NCBI GenBank assembly: GCA_028293645.1
Contig: JAQGOK010000001.1
Location: forward strand, 1 to 52,704
DNA from: Chthoniobacter sp.
GTDB taxonomy: Bacteria > Verrucomicrobiota > Verrucomicrobiia > Chthoniobacterales > Chthoniobacteraceae
Reading direction: 5' to 3'
Length of the DNA: 52,704 bases
Both the position numbers and the translations under genes were made by a program. Positions 1 through 8,631 of this stretch are shown here, in pieces. A model generated the notes under the pieces. It searched no databases. It was not told the origin of the DNA and saw only the letters and a program-made list of their open reading frames with translations. Each line of letters starts with the position of its first letter. Position 1 is the first letter of the stretch.

Positions 1-1
1 C

Positions 2-376
2 TCCACGCATATTCTACCCGAGGTGGAGATCATGTGTTCGCGCGTGATCGTGATCCACAAAGGCCGCATTCGCGCCAGTGACACCGCGGAGAATCTGCTG
101 AAGAACCATCGCGCCAGTGGCAGCATGCGGATCGAGGCGAAGGTTGGGAGCGACAACGCCGCAGACGCACTAAGTAAGATTCCCGGCGTGAAGGACGTAG
201 CTGCCGAAACGGACGGGGATTACACCAACTTCCAGCTTCGGCTGGAGGCAAACAGTGACCCGAGCGAAGAAGTGATGCACCTGGCTACATCCCGGCAGTG
301 GACAGTGCGCGAGCTGATGCGGCGGCGCCCGACTCTTGAAGATGTCTTCGTAGAGCTCACTCACTCCGACGACTAA
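2..376 (+). CDS. ABC transporter ATP-binding protein, C-terminal part (GldA-like)
   Basis: The window opens inside this gene; only the last ~124 codons are present. The first readable residues, STHILPEVE, are the H-loop (switch) region of an ABC ATPase, followed by the usual VIVIHKGRI strand-turn. The Walker A, Q-loop, signature and Walker B parts lie upstream. The remaining ~85 residues form the C-terminal extension typical of ABC-2 type exporters and end in LEDVFVELT, a tail common to drug/gliding-type ATPases. It stops 79 bp before the ABC-2 permease on the same strand, so it is the motor of that exporter. An internal GTG at 23 is not a real start because the reading frame is open to the window edge. 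Family assignment is firm; the link to gliding-type Gld transporters comes from the neighbours. Confidence 0.9.
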   Translation, partial: STHILPEVEIMCSRVIVIHKGRIRASDTAENLLKNHRASGSMRIEAKVGSDNAADALSKIPGVKDVAAETDGDYTNFQLRLEANSDPSEEVMHLATSRQWTVRELMRRRPTLEDVFVELTHSDD

Positions 377-455
377 GAGGGATTCGCCTCGATCGCATGG
401 CCTTCGCCTTGTCCCGCTGAGCCGCCCCAAGACTCCAACTTTCACGTCCTGCTCA

Positions 456-1211
456 ATGAAAACCTTCCTTACCCTCCTCGTGCGCGAGGTGAAATCGTTC
501 TTCTATTCGCCGATTGCTTACGTCGTCCTCTTCTACTTCCTGTTTCTTGCCGGCTTCAATTTCTATAGCCAGGTCTCCATTCTGAATGGTTATCCCACCG
601 AGGTGACCGTTGTGGAGGCCTTCTTCATGCCGGCGCTTTTCTGGTTCCCGTTCGTGCTCAGCTTTCCTTTGATCACCATGCGGGTTTATTCGGAGGAGTT
701 TCGCATGGGAACCTTCGAAACTCTGACCACCGCACCGGTTCAGGATTGGCAGGTGGTTCTATCGAAGTTCTTTGGCGTGCTGGTATTCTACATCTTCCTG
801 TGGGCGCCGAGTCTTTGCTCCTTCGCCGCATTCGAATCCATCGCCGGCCGATCCGCCGCAGGTGCGGAAGGCGCCTACTGGGGAAGCTATCTCCTGCTTC
901 TGCTCATGGGCATGTTTTACATCTCCATCGGCAATCTCGCTTCCGCTCTGACCAAGGATCAAATCAACGCTGCGACCATCTCGTTCACGACCATTACGCT
1001 GCTCCTTTTCCTGGCGTTTCTCCCCGACATCATGAGCGTCACGACACCCGGCATCAAAGATATGTTCGGCTACATCTCGGCTGTGCAGCACATGCAGGAC
1101 TTTTCCAAGGGAATCATCGATTCGCGACCCATCGTTTGGTATGTGTCGATGACAACTCTCGTCACGTTTTTCACCTTCCAGGTGTTTCAGTCGCGTAAGT
1201 GGAAAGCTTAA
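456..1211 (+). CDS. ABC-2 type transporter permease, GldF-like
   Basis: This 251-residue integral membrane protein has about six hydrophobic segments. The N-terminus LVREVKSFFYSPIAYVV is characteristic of the GldF/ABC-2 permease group, and the segment around residues 70-95 (RVYSEEFRMGTFETLTTAPV) is the conserved cytoplasmic loop of that family that contacts the ATPase. It sits between the ATPase and a GldG-like subunit, in the order ATPase, permease, auxiliary subunit seen in gld-type operons of Bacteroidota and in similar operons of Verrucomicrobiota. Expected role: inner-membrane channel of an exporter. The substrate is unknown, and gliding cannot be inferred from this gene alone. Confidence 0.88.
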   Translation: MKTFLTLLVREVKSFFYSPIAYVVLFYFLFLAGFNFYSQVSILNGYPTEVTVVEAFFMPALFWFPFVLSFPLITMRVYSEEFRMGTFETLTTAPVQDWQVVLSKFFGVLVFYIFLWAPSLCSFAAFESIAGRSAAGAEGAYWGSYLLLLLMGMFYISIGNLASALTKDQINAATISFTTITLLLFLAFLPDIMSVTTPGIKDMFGYISAVQHMQDFSKGIIDSRPIVWYVSMTTLVTFFTFQVFQSRKWKA

Positions 1212-1239
1212 GGCGCCCTCCAAGTCTGCTCCTCTTCCT

Positions 1240-2784
1240 ATGACTTCAAACCTGACGCCGAATCCCAAGACCAAGGTGGTCACGATCAAACGCTTTCAGA
1301 TTGGGTTGAACGTGTTGATCCAGTTGCTGGTGGTGGCCGTGATCGTGGTCCTGGTCAATTACCTGAGCTTCCGCCACTTCAAGCGGTGGGACTTTTCTCG
1401 AGACCAGAAGTATGCCCTGAGTTCGCAAACCAGAAACCTGTTAGGAAGTCTCCAGAAGCCATTGCGAGCCGTGATCTTCTTTTCCGGCGCTTCCGAGATC
1501 GCCCCGGACGTCGCGGCGCTGCTACGGGAATACGAGTTCGCGTCAGACAAGAAGTTCTCCACGGAGATCGTGGACCCGTTCCGGAACCTCACCCGCGCTC
1601 AGGAGTTGCAAGCAAAGTACAAGTTTGGCGCAAACGAGAATATCGTGATCCTTGACTATGACGGTCGGAACAAGTTCGTGAATGCAGCCGACATGGCGGA
1701 GTACGAGCAGCCGGATCAGATGGCGATGATGATGGGCCAAGGGCAGCCGCGATTGAAGGGGTTTAAAGGCGAACAGGCCATCACCAGCGCGCTCGTGGAA
1801 CTTACGGAAGGCAAACCTAACAAGATCTACTTTGTCTCGGGCCATGGTGAGCCGGAGCTGACCGGACAGGATCTCACCGTCTTCAACGAAAGCTTGAAGC
1901 GGCAAAACATCCAGGCGGCTCCTTTGAACCTCCTCAACGTGAACAGTATTCCGGAGGATGCTCGTGCGTTGCTGATCTGCGGTCCGAAGTACGATCTCTC
2001 GGAGTTGGAAATCAAGCTGCTGAGTGATCACTGGGAAAAGAACGGGCGAATCCTGGTCCTTCTAAATCCTTTCGTCAGGACTCCCCGGCTTGCGCAGTGG
2101 TTAAGCCAGAACGGGGTCACTCCACAGGACGATCGAGTCATCCGTGTTGGCAAGTTTCTGTCGATGGACAGCGACGGAACCCCTCAAGTTAAGAGTGGGG
2201 TAATCAGTCAGGCTGCGTTCGTCGTCGCGAACAGCGGCACGAACATCACCAAGGATCTGATGGGCACCAGCAAGCAGCTTTTGGGGGTAACCCAATCGCT
2301 CGCGCTGGATAAGACAAAGGAAGCGCCCGGAAAGATTCGCCTCATTCCTCTGCTCGAATCAGCAGAAGAATTCTGGGGTGAGACGGATCCTGTCACGACG
2401 GAGGACGAGCGCCCCGCGTTTTTCGATGCGAAGAAGGATCACATGGGGCCACTCACCCTGGCGGTAGCGGTCGAACGCGGCGGGGTCGCGGATAGCCGGG
2501 TGAAGGTCGATACTTCACGGCTGATCGTGGTTGGGAATGCCGACCTGCTCTCCAACAACGGCTACCGTCTCTCCGAAGGCGTATCGATGGATCTCACGGT
2601 TAATGCGCTGAATTGGCTGCTCGATCGCGAGCAAATCATTGGGATCCCACCCAAGGAAAAGAAAAGCATCGCACTTAGCCTGGACGAGAAGCAGTTACGC
2701 AACATTGCACTGGCCGTCATGGCCCTGGTGCCCGGAATCGTCGCGGTGCTGGGCGTTCTCAATTGGTGGCAACGTCGCGCTTAG
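1240..2784 (+). CDS. GldG-like ABC transporter auxiliary protein
   Basis: A 514-residue protein with one N-terminal membrane helix (about residues 22-44) and one C-terminal helix (about 488-508, before a WWQRRA tail), with a large extracytoplasmic region between. This is the architecture of GldG / the ABC-type uncharacterised transport auxiliary family. Recognisable pieces are the juxtamembrane FSRDQKYALSSQTRNLL segment (the 'D-x-T/K-x-x-K-Y-x-L-S' stretch of GldG) and an internal FVSGHGEPEL motif often seen in this family. It follows the permease by 28 bp and precedes the DUF4340 gene by 43 bp. It is probably a periplasmic partner of the exporter. Function is inferred from family and context only. 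Confidence 0.85.
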   Translation: MTSNLTPNPKTKVVTIKRFQIGLNVLIQLLVVAVIVVLVNYLSFRHFKRWDFSRDQKYALSSQTRNLLGSLQKPLRAVIFFSGASEIAPDVAALLREYEFASDKKFSTEIVDPFRNLTRAQELQAKYKFGANENIVILDYDGRNKFVNAADMAEYEQPDQMAMMMGQGQPRLKGFKGEQAITSALVELTEGKPNKIYFVSGHGEPELTGQDLTVFNESLKRQNIQAAPLNLLNVNSIPEDARALLICGPKYDLSELEIKLLSDHWEKNGRILVLLNPFVRTPRLAQWLSQNGVTPQDDRVIRVGKFLSMDSDGTPQVKSGVISQAAFVVANSGTNITKDLMGTSKQLLGVTQSLALDKTKEAPGKIRLIPLLESAEEFWGETDPVTTEDERPAFFDAKKDHMGPLTLAVAVERGGVADSRVKVDTSRLIVVGNADLLSNNGYRLSEGVSMDLTVNALNWLLDREQIIGIPPKEKKSIALSLDEKQLRNIALAVMALVPGIVAVLGVLNWWQRRA

Positions 2785-2827
2785 ACGAACCCGCTGGCAC
2801 CTCGACTTACTTGCGGATTTCATCCCC

Positions 2828-4729
2828 ATGAAACTGAAGAATACTCTGATCCTTCTCGCCCTGGCGGGAGCGCTTGTCGCTTTCATCATGTTCTACGAGC
2901 AAAAACAGCTCTCGACCCAGGAAGAGGAAGAGCGCGCCGGGCAGGTCGTGCAGCTTGACCGCGACAAAGTGGATACGATCACGATCAAGAATACGGAGAC
3001 CAAGATCGAGCTGCGCAAAGATGCCAAAGGCGGCTGGCGCCTCGAGGAACCAGTGAAAGACCGCGCCGATACGACTGCGGTTGCTCAGCTGCTCACGGCC
3101 GCCGAATCTCTGCGGTATGACGCAATGATCGGGGAAGGCAGCAAAGGCGCGGAGAAGGACCAATTGAAGGAGTTCGGCCTCACCAACTCGGAGATCAAAG
3201 TGAGGTTCGCAGGCACGGAGAAGCCCGTGGAACTGCTATTCGGCAAAGACGCGGCGGTGGAAGGAAAGGTGTATGTGAAGCGGGCGGACAGCAACTCGGC
3301 TTACGTGATCAAGAAAGAACTCAAAGATCAGATCTCGAAGAAGACAGATGAGTTTCGCGACCGAAAGCTCAGCGATCTTAGCACCACGCAAGTGAAGCGA
3401 GTGATCATCAAAGCGGCGGCTGGAGAGATGGAGTTCGAAAAGAAGGATCAGCATTGGCTCATCACGAAGCCGCTGAAGGCACGCGGTGATGATGCCAAGA
3501 TCGGTGACCTCATCTCTCAAGCGACCACCGCTCGGATCGAAAGCTTCGTTGCTGACTCCTCTCAGCTCGCGGCTTATGGGCTCCAGGATCCCCGCGGTTC
3601 CGTTTCGATGTTTGTGGAAGGGTCAGAGCAACCGACGGTGCTCCAGATCGGCGGCAAGCCGACCGACGAGAAGGATAAAGAGAAGACCTATGCAAAGCTC
3701 TCCACAAGGGACGCGGTGGTCCTCGTTCCGAAGTCGGTCGAGACATTGCTGGAGACAAAGCCGAACGATGTCCGCGACAAGAACCTGTTACGCCTCGAGA
3801 AGGATATTGTTGATCGCATAACCATTGAAGGGGCGGGCAAGGAGAAGATCGTGCTCGCACGGAGCGGTGAGTCGTGGGTGCGCAAAGTCGGAGACAAAGA
3901 CGAGCCGATCAACACGAGCGCGGCGACTCGTTTGCTCGACGAAATGAGCAATCAGCAGGTCACCGCGTTTGTCGCGGATGTCGGCACCGACCTCGCGACC
4001 TATGGCCTCGATCAGCCAAGCGTGAAAGTTACCTTCAGCAGCTACGCCTCCGAGAACACGGCGGAAACCAAAGCCGGCGAAAAGCCAATCGCGGCGCTGC
4101 ACTTCGGGAAGACGGAGAACGGCACCACCTATGCAAAGCTCGAGGAGGAGCCTTTCATTGTCTCTGTGCCCGAGTCTGCCGTCGCTCTTGCCATGAGCGA
4201 TCCCCTGCAATGGCAGGCGCTCGACATCTACAAGCACAAGCCGGAGGAAATCACCGCCCTCGAAATCATCAGGGAAGGCGCCCCGGCGGTCGCGCTGGAG
4301 CGCGCACCCGATCAGACCTGGAAGTTAGCCAAGGGGGACGGAGCGGTGAATCAGATCAACGTGCAATCGCTCGTGAACACCCTTTCCACCCTGCACGCGG
4401 TGCGGTGGTTCGGAGCTGCAGTTCCGGATCATGGGTTTGAAAAGCCCGCCGTCGTGGTGTCGTTCAAAACTGGCGCGTCCGGAGGAGGCAAGCTGACGAT
4501 CGGCGGAACCAGTCCGGAAGAGTTGGCCTTTGCCTTGGCTGAAGGTCGGAATGGAACCTTTGGCATCAGCAGGCCGGACGTGACTGCTTTCCAGCTGCCG
4601 ATTATCGATAAACCAGCTGTCACCACCCCCGCGGCTGCCCCGGGAACGCCTGCAGGCTCGGTGCCGCCGGCATCCACGGATCCGGTACCAGTCCCTGCTC
4701 CGGCAGTGCCGTCACCATCCGCGCAGTGA
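2828..4729 (+). CDS. DUF4340 domain-containing membrane-anchored protein
   Basis: The 633-residue product starts at the ATG at 2828. The open frame begins earlier, but that part overlaps the upstream gene in another frame. Residues 4-22 form a single N-terminal membrane anchor, then a QKQLSTQEEEERAGQVV linker, then at least three repeated beta-rich units of ~150-170 residues. Each repeat carries a DKVDTITI / KDIVDRITI / EITALEII strand and a following 'L-F-G-K' type hairpin (LLFGKDA, LQIGGKP, LHFGKTE), the pattern of DUF4340. The last ~40 residues are Pro/Ala/Ser-rich and probably disordered. DUF4340 genes commonly follow GldG-like genes, so it is probably a periplasmic component of the same exporter. 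Its biochemical role is unknown. Confidence 0.85.
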   Translation: MKLKNTLILLALAGALVAFIMFYEQKQLSTQEEEERAGQVVQLDRDKVDTITIKNTETKIELRKDAKGGWRLEEPVKDRADTTAVAQLLTAAESLRYDAMIGEGSKGAEKDQLKEFGLTNSEIKVRFAGTEKPVELLFGKDAAVEGKVYVKRADSNSAYVIKKELKDQISKKTDEFRDRKLSDLSTTQVKRVIIKAAAGEMEFEKKDQHWLITKPLKARGDDAKIGDLISQATTARIESFVADSSQLAAYGLQDPRGSVSMFVEGSEQPTVLQIGGKPTDEKDKEKTYAKLSTRDAVVLVPKSVETLLETKPNDVRDKNLLRLEKDIVDRITIEGAGKEKIVLARSGESWVRKVGDKDEPINTSAATRLLDEMSNQQVTAFVADVGTDLATYGLDQPSVKVTFSSYASENTAETKAGEKPIAALHFGKTENGTTYAKLEEEPFIVSVPESAVALAMSDPLQWQALDIYKHKPEEITALEIIREGAPAVALERAPDQTWKLAKGDGAVNQINVQSLVNTLSTLHAVRWFGAAVPDHGFEKPAVVVSFKTGASGGGKLTIGGTSPEELAFALAEGRNGTFGISRPDVTAFQLPIIDKPAVTTPAAAPGTPAGSVPPASTDPVPVPAPAVPSPSAQ

Positions 4730-4739
4730 TTCGTGGTGG

Positions 4740-5483
4740 TCAGGCAGGACTCGGTTCGCGGCGGCTTGCGGTGTAAAGGGAGACAATCCCGCCGGTGAGC
4801 GGCTGGCATCGCGCATCCCCGAATCCAGAGGTTTCGATCAGCTGACACATGGCCGCGCCACTGGGGAATTCCTCGATCGACTCCGCCAGGTAGTCATAGG
4901 CCGCCTTCTCTCCCGAAACCCAGCCCGCAATCCGCGGCAGCACGCGGTGCAAGTAGAGCCGGTACGGCGTTCGCCAGGGAGCTGGGGGCAACGAGAAATC
5001 CAGCACCAGTAGGTGGCCGCCCGGTCGGAGCACTCGCGCCATCTCCCGTAACGCGCCCGTGTGAGGATCCATGTTGCGAAGACCGAACCCGACTACGACG
5101 ACGTCGAAGCTGCCGTCGGCGAACGGCATTCGCAGCGCGTCCGCGGTGACCAGGTTGGAAAAACCTTTGCGCCGCGCTTCCATCAACATCGGTTCGCAGA
5201 AATCTGCGCCAACCACCAGGCTGCGCGGGCAAGCGGCACGCAAGCTGAGCGCGAGATCGCCGCTGCCTGTCGCAAGATCGAGAATCCGCGAGGGGTGCCA
5301 ACTGCGAACCACCTGCACGGCACGGCGACGCCAAAAAAAATCAAAGCCGCCACTCAGGAGGTGGTTGGCCAGATCGTAGCGCCTCGCGATTCTGCCGAAG
5401 AGCTTCTGGACATTCTGAGACTTGCTGGGCGGCACCATTCGAGACTCATAACGGACCGCCGTCCCGAACTGAAGGCATACCAT
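4740..5483 (-). CDS. menG: Menaquinone/ubiquinone biosynthesis C-methyltransferase
   Basis: A SAM-dependent methyltransferase of the UbiE/MenG family, which methylates demethylmenaquinone (or the ubiquinone precursor). SAM motif I is RILDLATGSGDLA at about residues 66-78. The family N-terminal block is FGRIARRYDLANHLLSGG at about 29-46, and post-motif I/II segments DGSFDVVVVGFGLRN and MARVLRPGGHLLVLDFS are present. Length (247 aa, or 232 aa from the ATG at 5438) fits the family at ~230-250. The start at 5483 has an AAGG seven bases upstream; the internal ATG at 5438 lies nearer the conserved block, so the true start is open. It converges with the DUF4340 gene (10 bp gap) and diverges from the hybrid kinase. 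Which quinone is made is not visible here. Confidence 0.9.
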   Translation of the reverse strand: MVCLQFGTAVRYESRMVPPSKSQNVQKLFGRIARRYDLANHLLSGGFDFFWRRRAVQVVRSWHPSRILDLATGSGDLALSLRAACPRSLVVGADFCEPMLMEARRKGFSNLVTADALRMPFADGSFDVVVVGFGLRNMDPHTGALREMARVLRPGGHLLVLDFSLPPAPWRTPYRLYLHRVLPRIAGWVSGEKAAYDYLAESIEEFPSGAAMCQLIETSGFGDARCQPLTGGIVSLYTASRREPSPA

Positions 5484-5532
5484 GTGCTTGCCTTAACCTG
5501 CCGCTCATCGCGGCACCCACAGCGACAGAGCC

Positions 5533-7140
5533 ATGCCCAAAGCGATCATCAGCAAAGCGAAACTTCTCATCGTTGACGACGAACCGTCCAACGTTCGCCT
5601 GCTCGAACGTGTCCTGGAGCTCTACTCCGCGGCTGAGATCATCGGGACGACAGATTCCCGGAAGGCGCTCAGCCTCTTCCTCGAACACGAGCCTGATCTG
5701 GTCCTGCTCGACCTGAACATGCCGCATCTCGACGGCTTTGCGGTAATGAAGCAGTTGCAGGAAGCCATCCCGGCCGACAGTTATCTGCCCATTCTCGTCC
5801 TGACCGCAGACATCACGGCCGAAACGAAACGGCGCGCGCTCGCCGCAGGCGCCAAGGATTTTCTCACCAAGCCGCTCGACAGCTCCGAGGTGGTGCTTCG
5901 GATCAAGAACCTGCTCGAGAATCGATTCCTCCACTTGGAAATGCTGAACCAGGTTCGCGATCGGACCACGCAACTGGAGCAAGCGCTTGAGAAGCTCAGC
6001 TCCACCCAGGAGCATATCGTTAAGCAAGAACGACTCCGGGCGCTCGGGATGATGGCCGGTGGCGTTGCGCACGATTTTAATAACGCGTTGACGATGATGC
6101 TTGGCTACGGCGAGTTGCTGCTGCCGTGGCTCCAGGAGCACGCGAGTTCCAAAGAGGTCGGCTATTTGCATAACATGATCAGCGCCGCGCAAGACGCCAC
6201 GCACGTGGTCGGGCGCTTGCGCGAATTCTACCGGCCCGCCGAACACAACGAGATCCGGGTTGCGGTCGATCTCAGCCAACTCGCGGAAGCGGCCATTTCG
6301 CTCACGGCGCCGCGATGGAAAGGCAGCCGCCGTGCGGAAGGCATTCAGATCGATCTGCAAAGCGATCTCCCGGACGTGCCGCCGATCGCAGGCAACGCTG
6401 CCGAACTACGCGAAGTCCTCACCAATCTCATCTTCAATGCGGTGGACGCGATGCCCGACGGCGGAGTGATCCGCGTCGTCACTTCACACGTGGGCAATGA
6501 GGTGACGATCGCAGTCTCCGACACGGGGATTGGGATGACTGAGACCGAGCGAGCGCGCTGTCTTGAGCCGTTCTTTACGACGAAAGGCGAGCACGGCACC
6601 GGCCTGGGCCTGGCGGTGGTCTATGGCATTATCCAGAGACACGGCGGAGCCATCGAGATTCAGAGCCAGAAAGGCTGCGGGACGACGTTCCTCATTCGCA
6701 TACCGATCACAGCGGTCGAAGCGGCGACCGGCCCGCAGAGTTGTCCCGCGGTGGACCGCGCGCTCCGGATCCTGGTTGTCGATGATCAGGAGATTATCGC
6801 CGAATTGGTTGCCGAGTATCTCAAGGCTGATGGTCACTTTACCGCTACTGCGGTGGACAGCAGTGAAGCGCTCGCGGTGTTCAGCCACGGAGTATTCGAC
6901 CTCGTCATCACAGATCAGTCGATGCCCGGCATGAACGGAATGCAACTCGCCGCAGCGATCAAACAAATATCGCCAGAGGTCCCAGTGATTTTGCTTAGCG
7001 GATTCGGCGAAGAGATGCTGGACCTCGCATCGAACGCCAACTGTGTCGATCTTCTCCTCGGGAAACCGGTCTGCGCCGCCGATCTGCGCCGCGCCCTTTT
7101 TCAAGTGACATCGGCAGCGGAAGTGCACGCTGCCGCGTAA
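5533..7140 (+). CDS. Hybrid sensor: receiver - histidine kinase - receiver
   Basis: A 535-residue soluble phosphorelay protein. Residues ~10-127 are a receiver domain with acidic pair D15/D16, phospho-acceptor D60 (LVLLDLNMP) and K113 (LTKPLD). A coiled coil (~128-168) leads to the dimerisation/phosphotransfer helix with H180 in GGVAHDFNN. The kinase domain has the N box (TNLIFNAVDAM, 297-307), G1 box DTGIGM (330-335), F box EPFFTTKG and G2 box GTGLGLAVV. Residues ~411-525 are a second receiver with D461 (LVITDQSMPG) and K511. The HDFNN form of the H box marks the family of kinases with linked C-terminal receivers. No membrane segment or classical sensor domain is present: the N-terminal receiver is the likely input. 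An output partner is not adjacent. Confidence 0.93.
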   Translation: MPKAIISKAKLLIVDDEPSNVRLLERVLELYSAAEIIGTTDSRKALSLFLEHEPDLVLLDLNMPHLDGFAVMKQLQEAIPADSYLPILVLTADITAETKRRALAAGAKDFLTKPLDSSEVVLRIKNLLENRFLHLEMLNQVRDRTTQLEQALEKLSSTQEHIVKQERLRALGMMAGGVAHDFNNALTMMLGYGELLLPWLQEHASSKEVGYLHNMISAAQDATHVVGRLREFYRPAEHNEIRVAVDLSQLAEAAISLTAPRWKGSRRAEGIQIDLQSDLPDVPPIAGNAAELREVLTNLIFNAVDAMPDGGVIRVVTSHVGNEVTIAVSDTGIGMTETERARCLEPFFTTKGEHGTGLGLAVVYGIIQRHGGAIEIQSQKGCGTTFLIRIPITAVEAATGPQSCPAVDRALRILVVDDQEIIAELVAEYLKADGHFTATAVDSSEALAVFSHGVFDLVITDQSMPGMNGMQLAAAIKQISPEVPVILLSGFGEEMLDLASNANCVDLLLGKPVCAADLRRALFQVTSAAEVHAAA

Positions 7141-7219
7141 GCGGAACAATCCGGGGCCCGCGGACGTGGGGCATGCCTGATGGGTCGTGGCAAGGCACTG
7201 CCGCCGAACCACAAAAATG

Positions 7220-7300
7220 TGCTCACGAGAGGACTCGAACCTCCACGGGTTTCCCCATACGGTCCTGAGCCGTACGCGTCTGCCATTCCGCCACGTGAGC
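7220..7300 (-). tRNA. tRNA-Leu (anticodon CAG)
   Basis: On the minus strand the sequence folds as a class II tRNA. The 7-bp acceptor stem pairs 7294-7300 with 7221-7227 (GCTCACG with CGTGAGC), with discriminator A at 7220. The D-arm has the TGGCGGAATGGCAGA pattern. The anticodon stem TACGG/CCGTA encloses loop CTCAGGA, so the anticodon is CAG (reads CUG). A long variable arm of the leucine type (TGGGGAAACCCG) and a T-arm with GGTTCGAGTCC complete it. The 3' CCA is not encoded (the genome reads CAT), so it must be added by nucleotidyltransferase. It lies between the hybrid kinase gene and dnaN. Confidence 0.97.
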
Positions 7301-7340
7301 TTTGGGAAAACGGGCGTCACTCCTCGGGGAGCGACGGGAC

Positions 7341-7361
7341 GGGCACCTTAGGCGGGTGCCC
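7341..7361. other. GC-rich hairpin between dnaN and tRNA-Leu
   Basis: A perfect 7-bp inverted repeat (GGGCACC at 7341-7347, GGTGCCC at 7355-7361) with a 7-base loop lies downstream of the dnaN stop and upstream of tRNA-Leu. No T-run follows on either strand, so it is not a classical intrinsic terminator. It might slow or process a dnaN-tRNA read-through transcript. Low certainty. Confidence 0.35.
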
Positions 7362-7422
7362 AGATATGGCAATGAGAAATTCGGTCAGCCAAGAGCGCTG
7401 CGAGTCTCTCCTGCCATGAAGG

Positions 7423-8517
7423 TCAACTGATGCGCATTGGCATCAGCACATAAAGAAACGGGCTCTGGATCTTGATCACGCCGGGGCTCATCTCATCGAT
7501 CAAATCGAGGAACACTTCGTCGTTCGGCAGATTGCGCAACGGAGCCATCAGAAACTCCGGATTGAAGGCGATGGAAAAATCGCGGCCCTTGTAAGCGACA
7601 GCGAGTGACTCACGCGCTTCACCGACATCCGGAGTGTTCGCCGCGATCTCGATGTTGTTTTTCGTGAAGATCAGCTTCACCGAATTCGACTTCTCGCTCG
7701 AGAGCAGCGAGACGCGATGGACCGCGTTGAGGAACAGCTCGCGCTCAAGCGTAATGCGTTCCTTCGCTTCGCCCGGAATGACCTGCCGGTAGTTCGGGTA
7801 ATTTCCCTCGATCAGCTTCGACACGAGCAACGTGCCGCCTACTTCGAAAGCGACCTGGTTTTCGCCGACGCTCATCTTCACCTCGCCTTCGTCGCCCAGC
7901 AATCGGCCGAGCTCGGTCACGCATTTTGTCGGAACGATGATGTCCGCTTCCTGGCTGCGCGGAAACTCCACTTCGAGGTCCACCAATCCGAGCCGGCGCC
8001 CATCCGTCGCCACCATCGTGAGCTTGTTCTCCTTGAACGAGAAGAGGATGCCGTTGAGCACGTAGCGCGTCTCGTCCGTCGAGATCGCGTAGCTGGTCTT
8101 CTTGAGCGCATCGCGAAGGATCTGCTGCGGCAATGAAAAGCTCTTTGCGTCGTCAAACTTCGGCAGCGGCGGGAACTCTTCCTCTGGCAATCCGAGGATT
8201 TTGAAGAAGCTCTGTCCGCAACGCAGGGTCGCGCTGTTTTTCGAATCGACCTCGACCTGCACTTCCGCTGCAGGCAGCTCGCGAACGATACTGGCGAGCC
8301 GACGCGCGGGTAGAGTGGTCCCGCCGGGTTTTTCGATTTGCGCATCGATCGTTCCGCTGACGCCCACGTCGAGATCCGTCGTCGTGAGTCGTACCTGGCC
8401 CGCCTCGGCTCGCAGCAAAACGTTCGAGAGAATCGGCAGCGTCGTGCGGGTGCTGACGACGTTTTGCACGGTCTGCAAACCGGCGAGGAGCTTCTCTTTG
8501 CTGACGCTAAATTTCAT
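7423..8517 (-). CDS. dnaN: DNA polymerase III subunit beta (sliding clamp)
   Basis: A 364-residue protein matching DnaN end to end. N-terminus: MKFSVSKEKLLAGLQTVQNVV and ..TLPILSNVLL. Middle: FAISTDETRYVLNG-type motif (SYAISTDETRYVLNGILF) and the MVATDGRRL signature. C-terminus: IEGNYPNYRQVIP and the final YVLMPMR(I/L) motif (here FLYVLMPMRIS) that borders the hydrophobic partner-binding pocket. Length is at the short end of the usual ~365-380. Two such protomers form the ring that tethers polymerase III to DNA. It lies 114 bp downstream of dnaA in the same direction, the classic dnaA-dnaN order near bacterial origins; recF and gyrB do not follow. Start ATG at 8517. Confidence 0.98.
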   Translation of the reverse strand: MKFSVSKEKLLAGLQTVQNVVSTRTTLPILSNVLLRAEAGQVRLTTTDLDVGVSGTIDAQIEKPGGTTLPARRLASIVRELPAAEVQVEVDSKNSATLRCGQSFFKILGLPEEEFPPLPKFDDAKSFSLPQQILRDALKKTSYAISTDETRYVLNGILFSFKENKLTMVATDGRRLGLVDLEVEFPRSQEADIIVPTKCVTELGRLLGDEGEVKMSVGENQVAFEVGGTLLVSKLIEGNYPNYRQVIPGEAKERITLERELFLNAVHRVSLLSSEKSNSVKLIFTKNNIEIAANTPDVGEARESLAVAYKGRDFSIAFNPEFLMAPLRNLPNDEVFLDLIDEMSPGVIKIQSPFLYVLMPMRIS

Positions 8518-8631
8518 ACGGGGAAGGAGTCGCGATTAGATGAAGGATTGCCACCAGTGACGCAAACTTTTTCCCGGCGCGACGCGGTGGACGCGCGGCG
8601 CAGCGATTCAGCGCCTGTTCTCCGCGCTCGC

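Noticed and set aside
2639-2827. Upstream extension of the DUF4340 frame
   Set aside because: It overlaps the GldG-like gene in another frame and lacks a membrane-anchor start; ATG 2828 starts the hydrophobic anchor.
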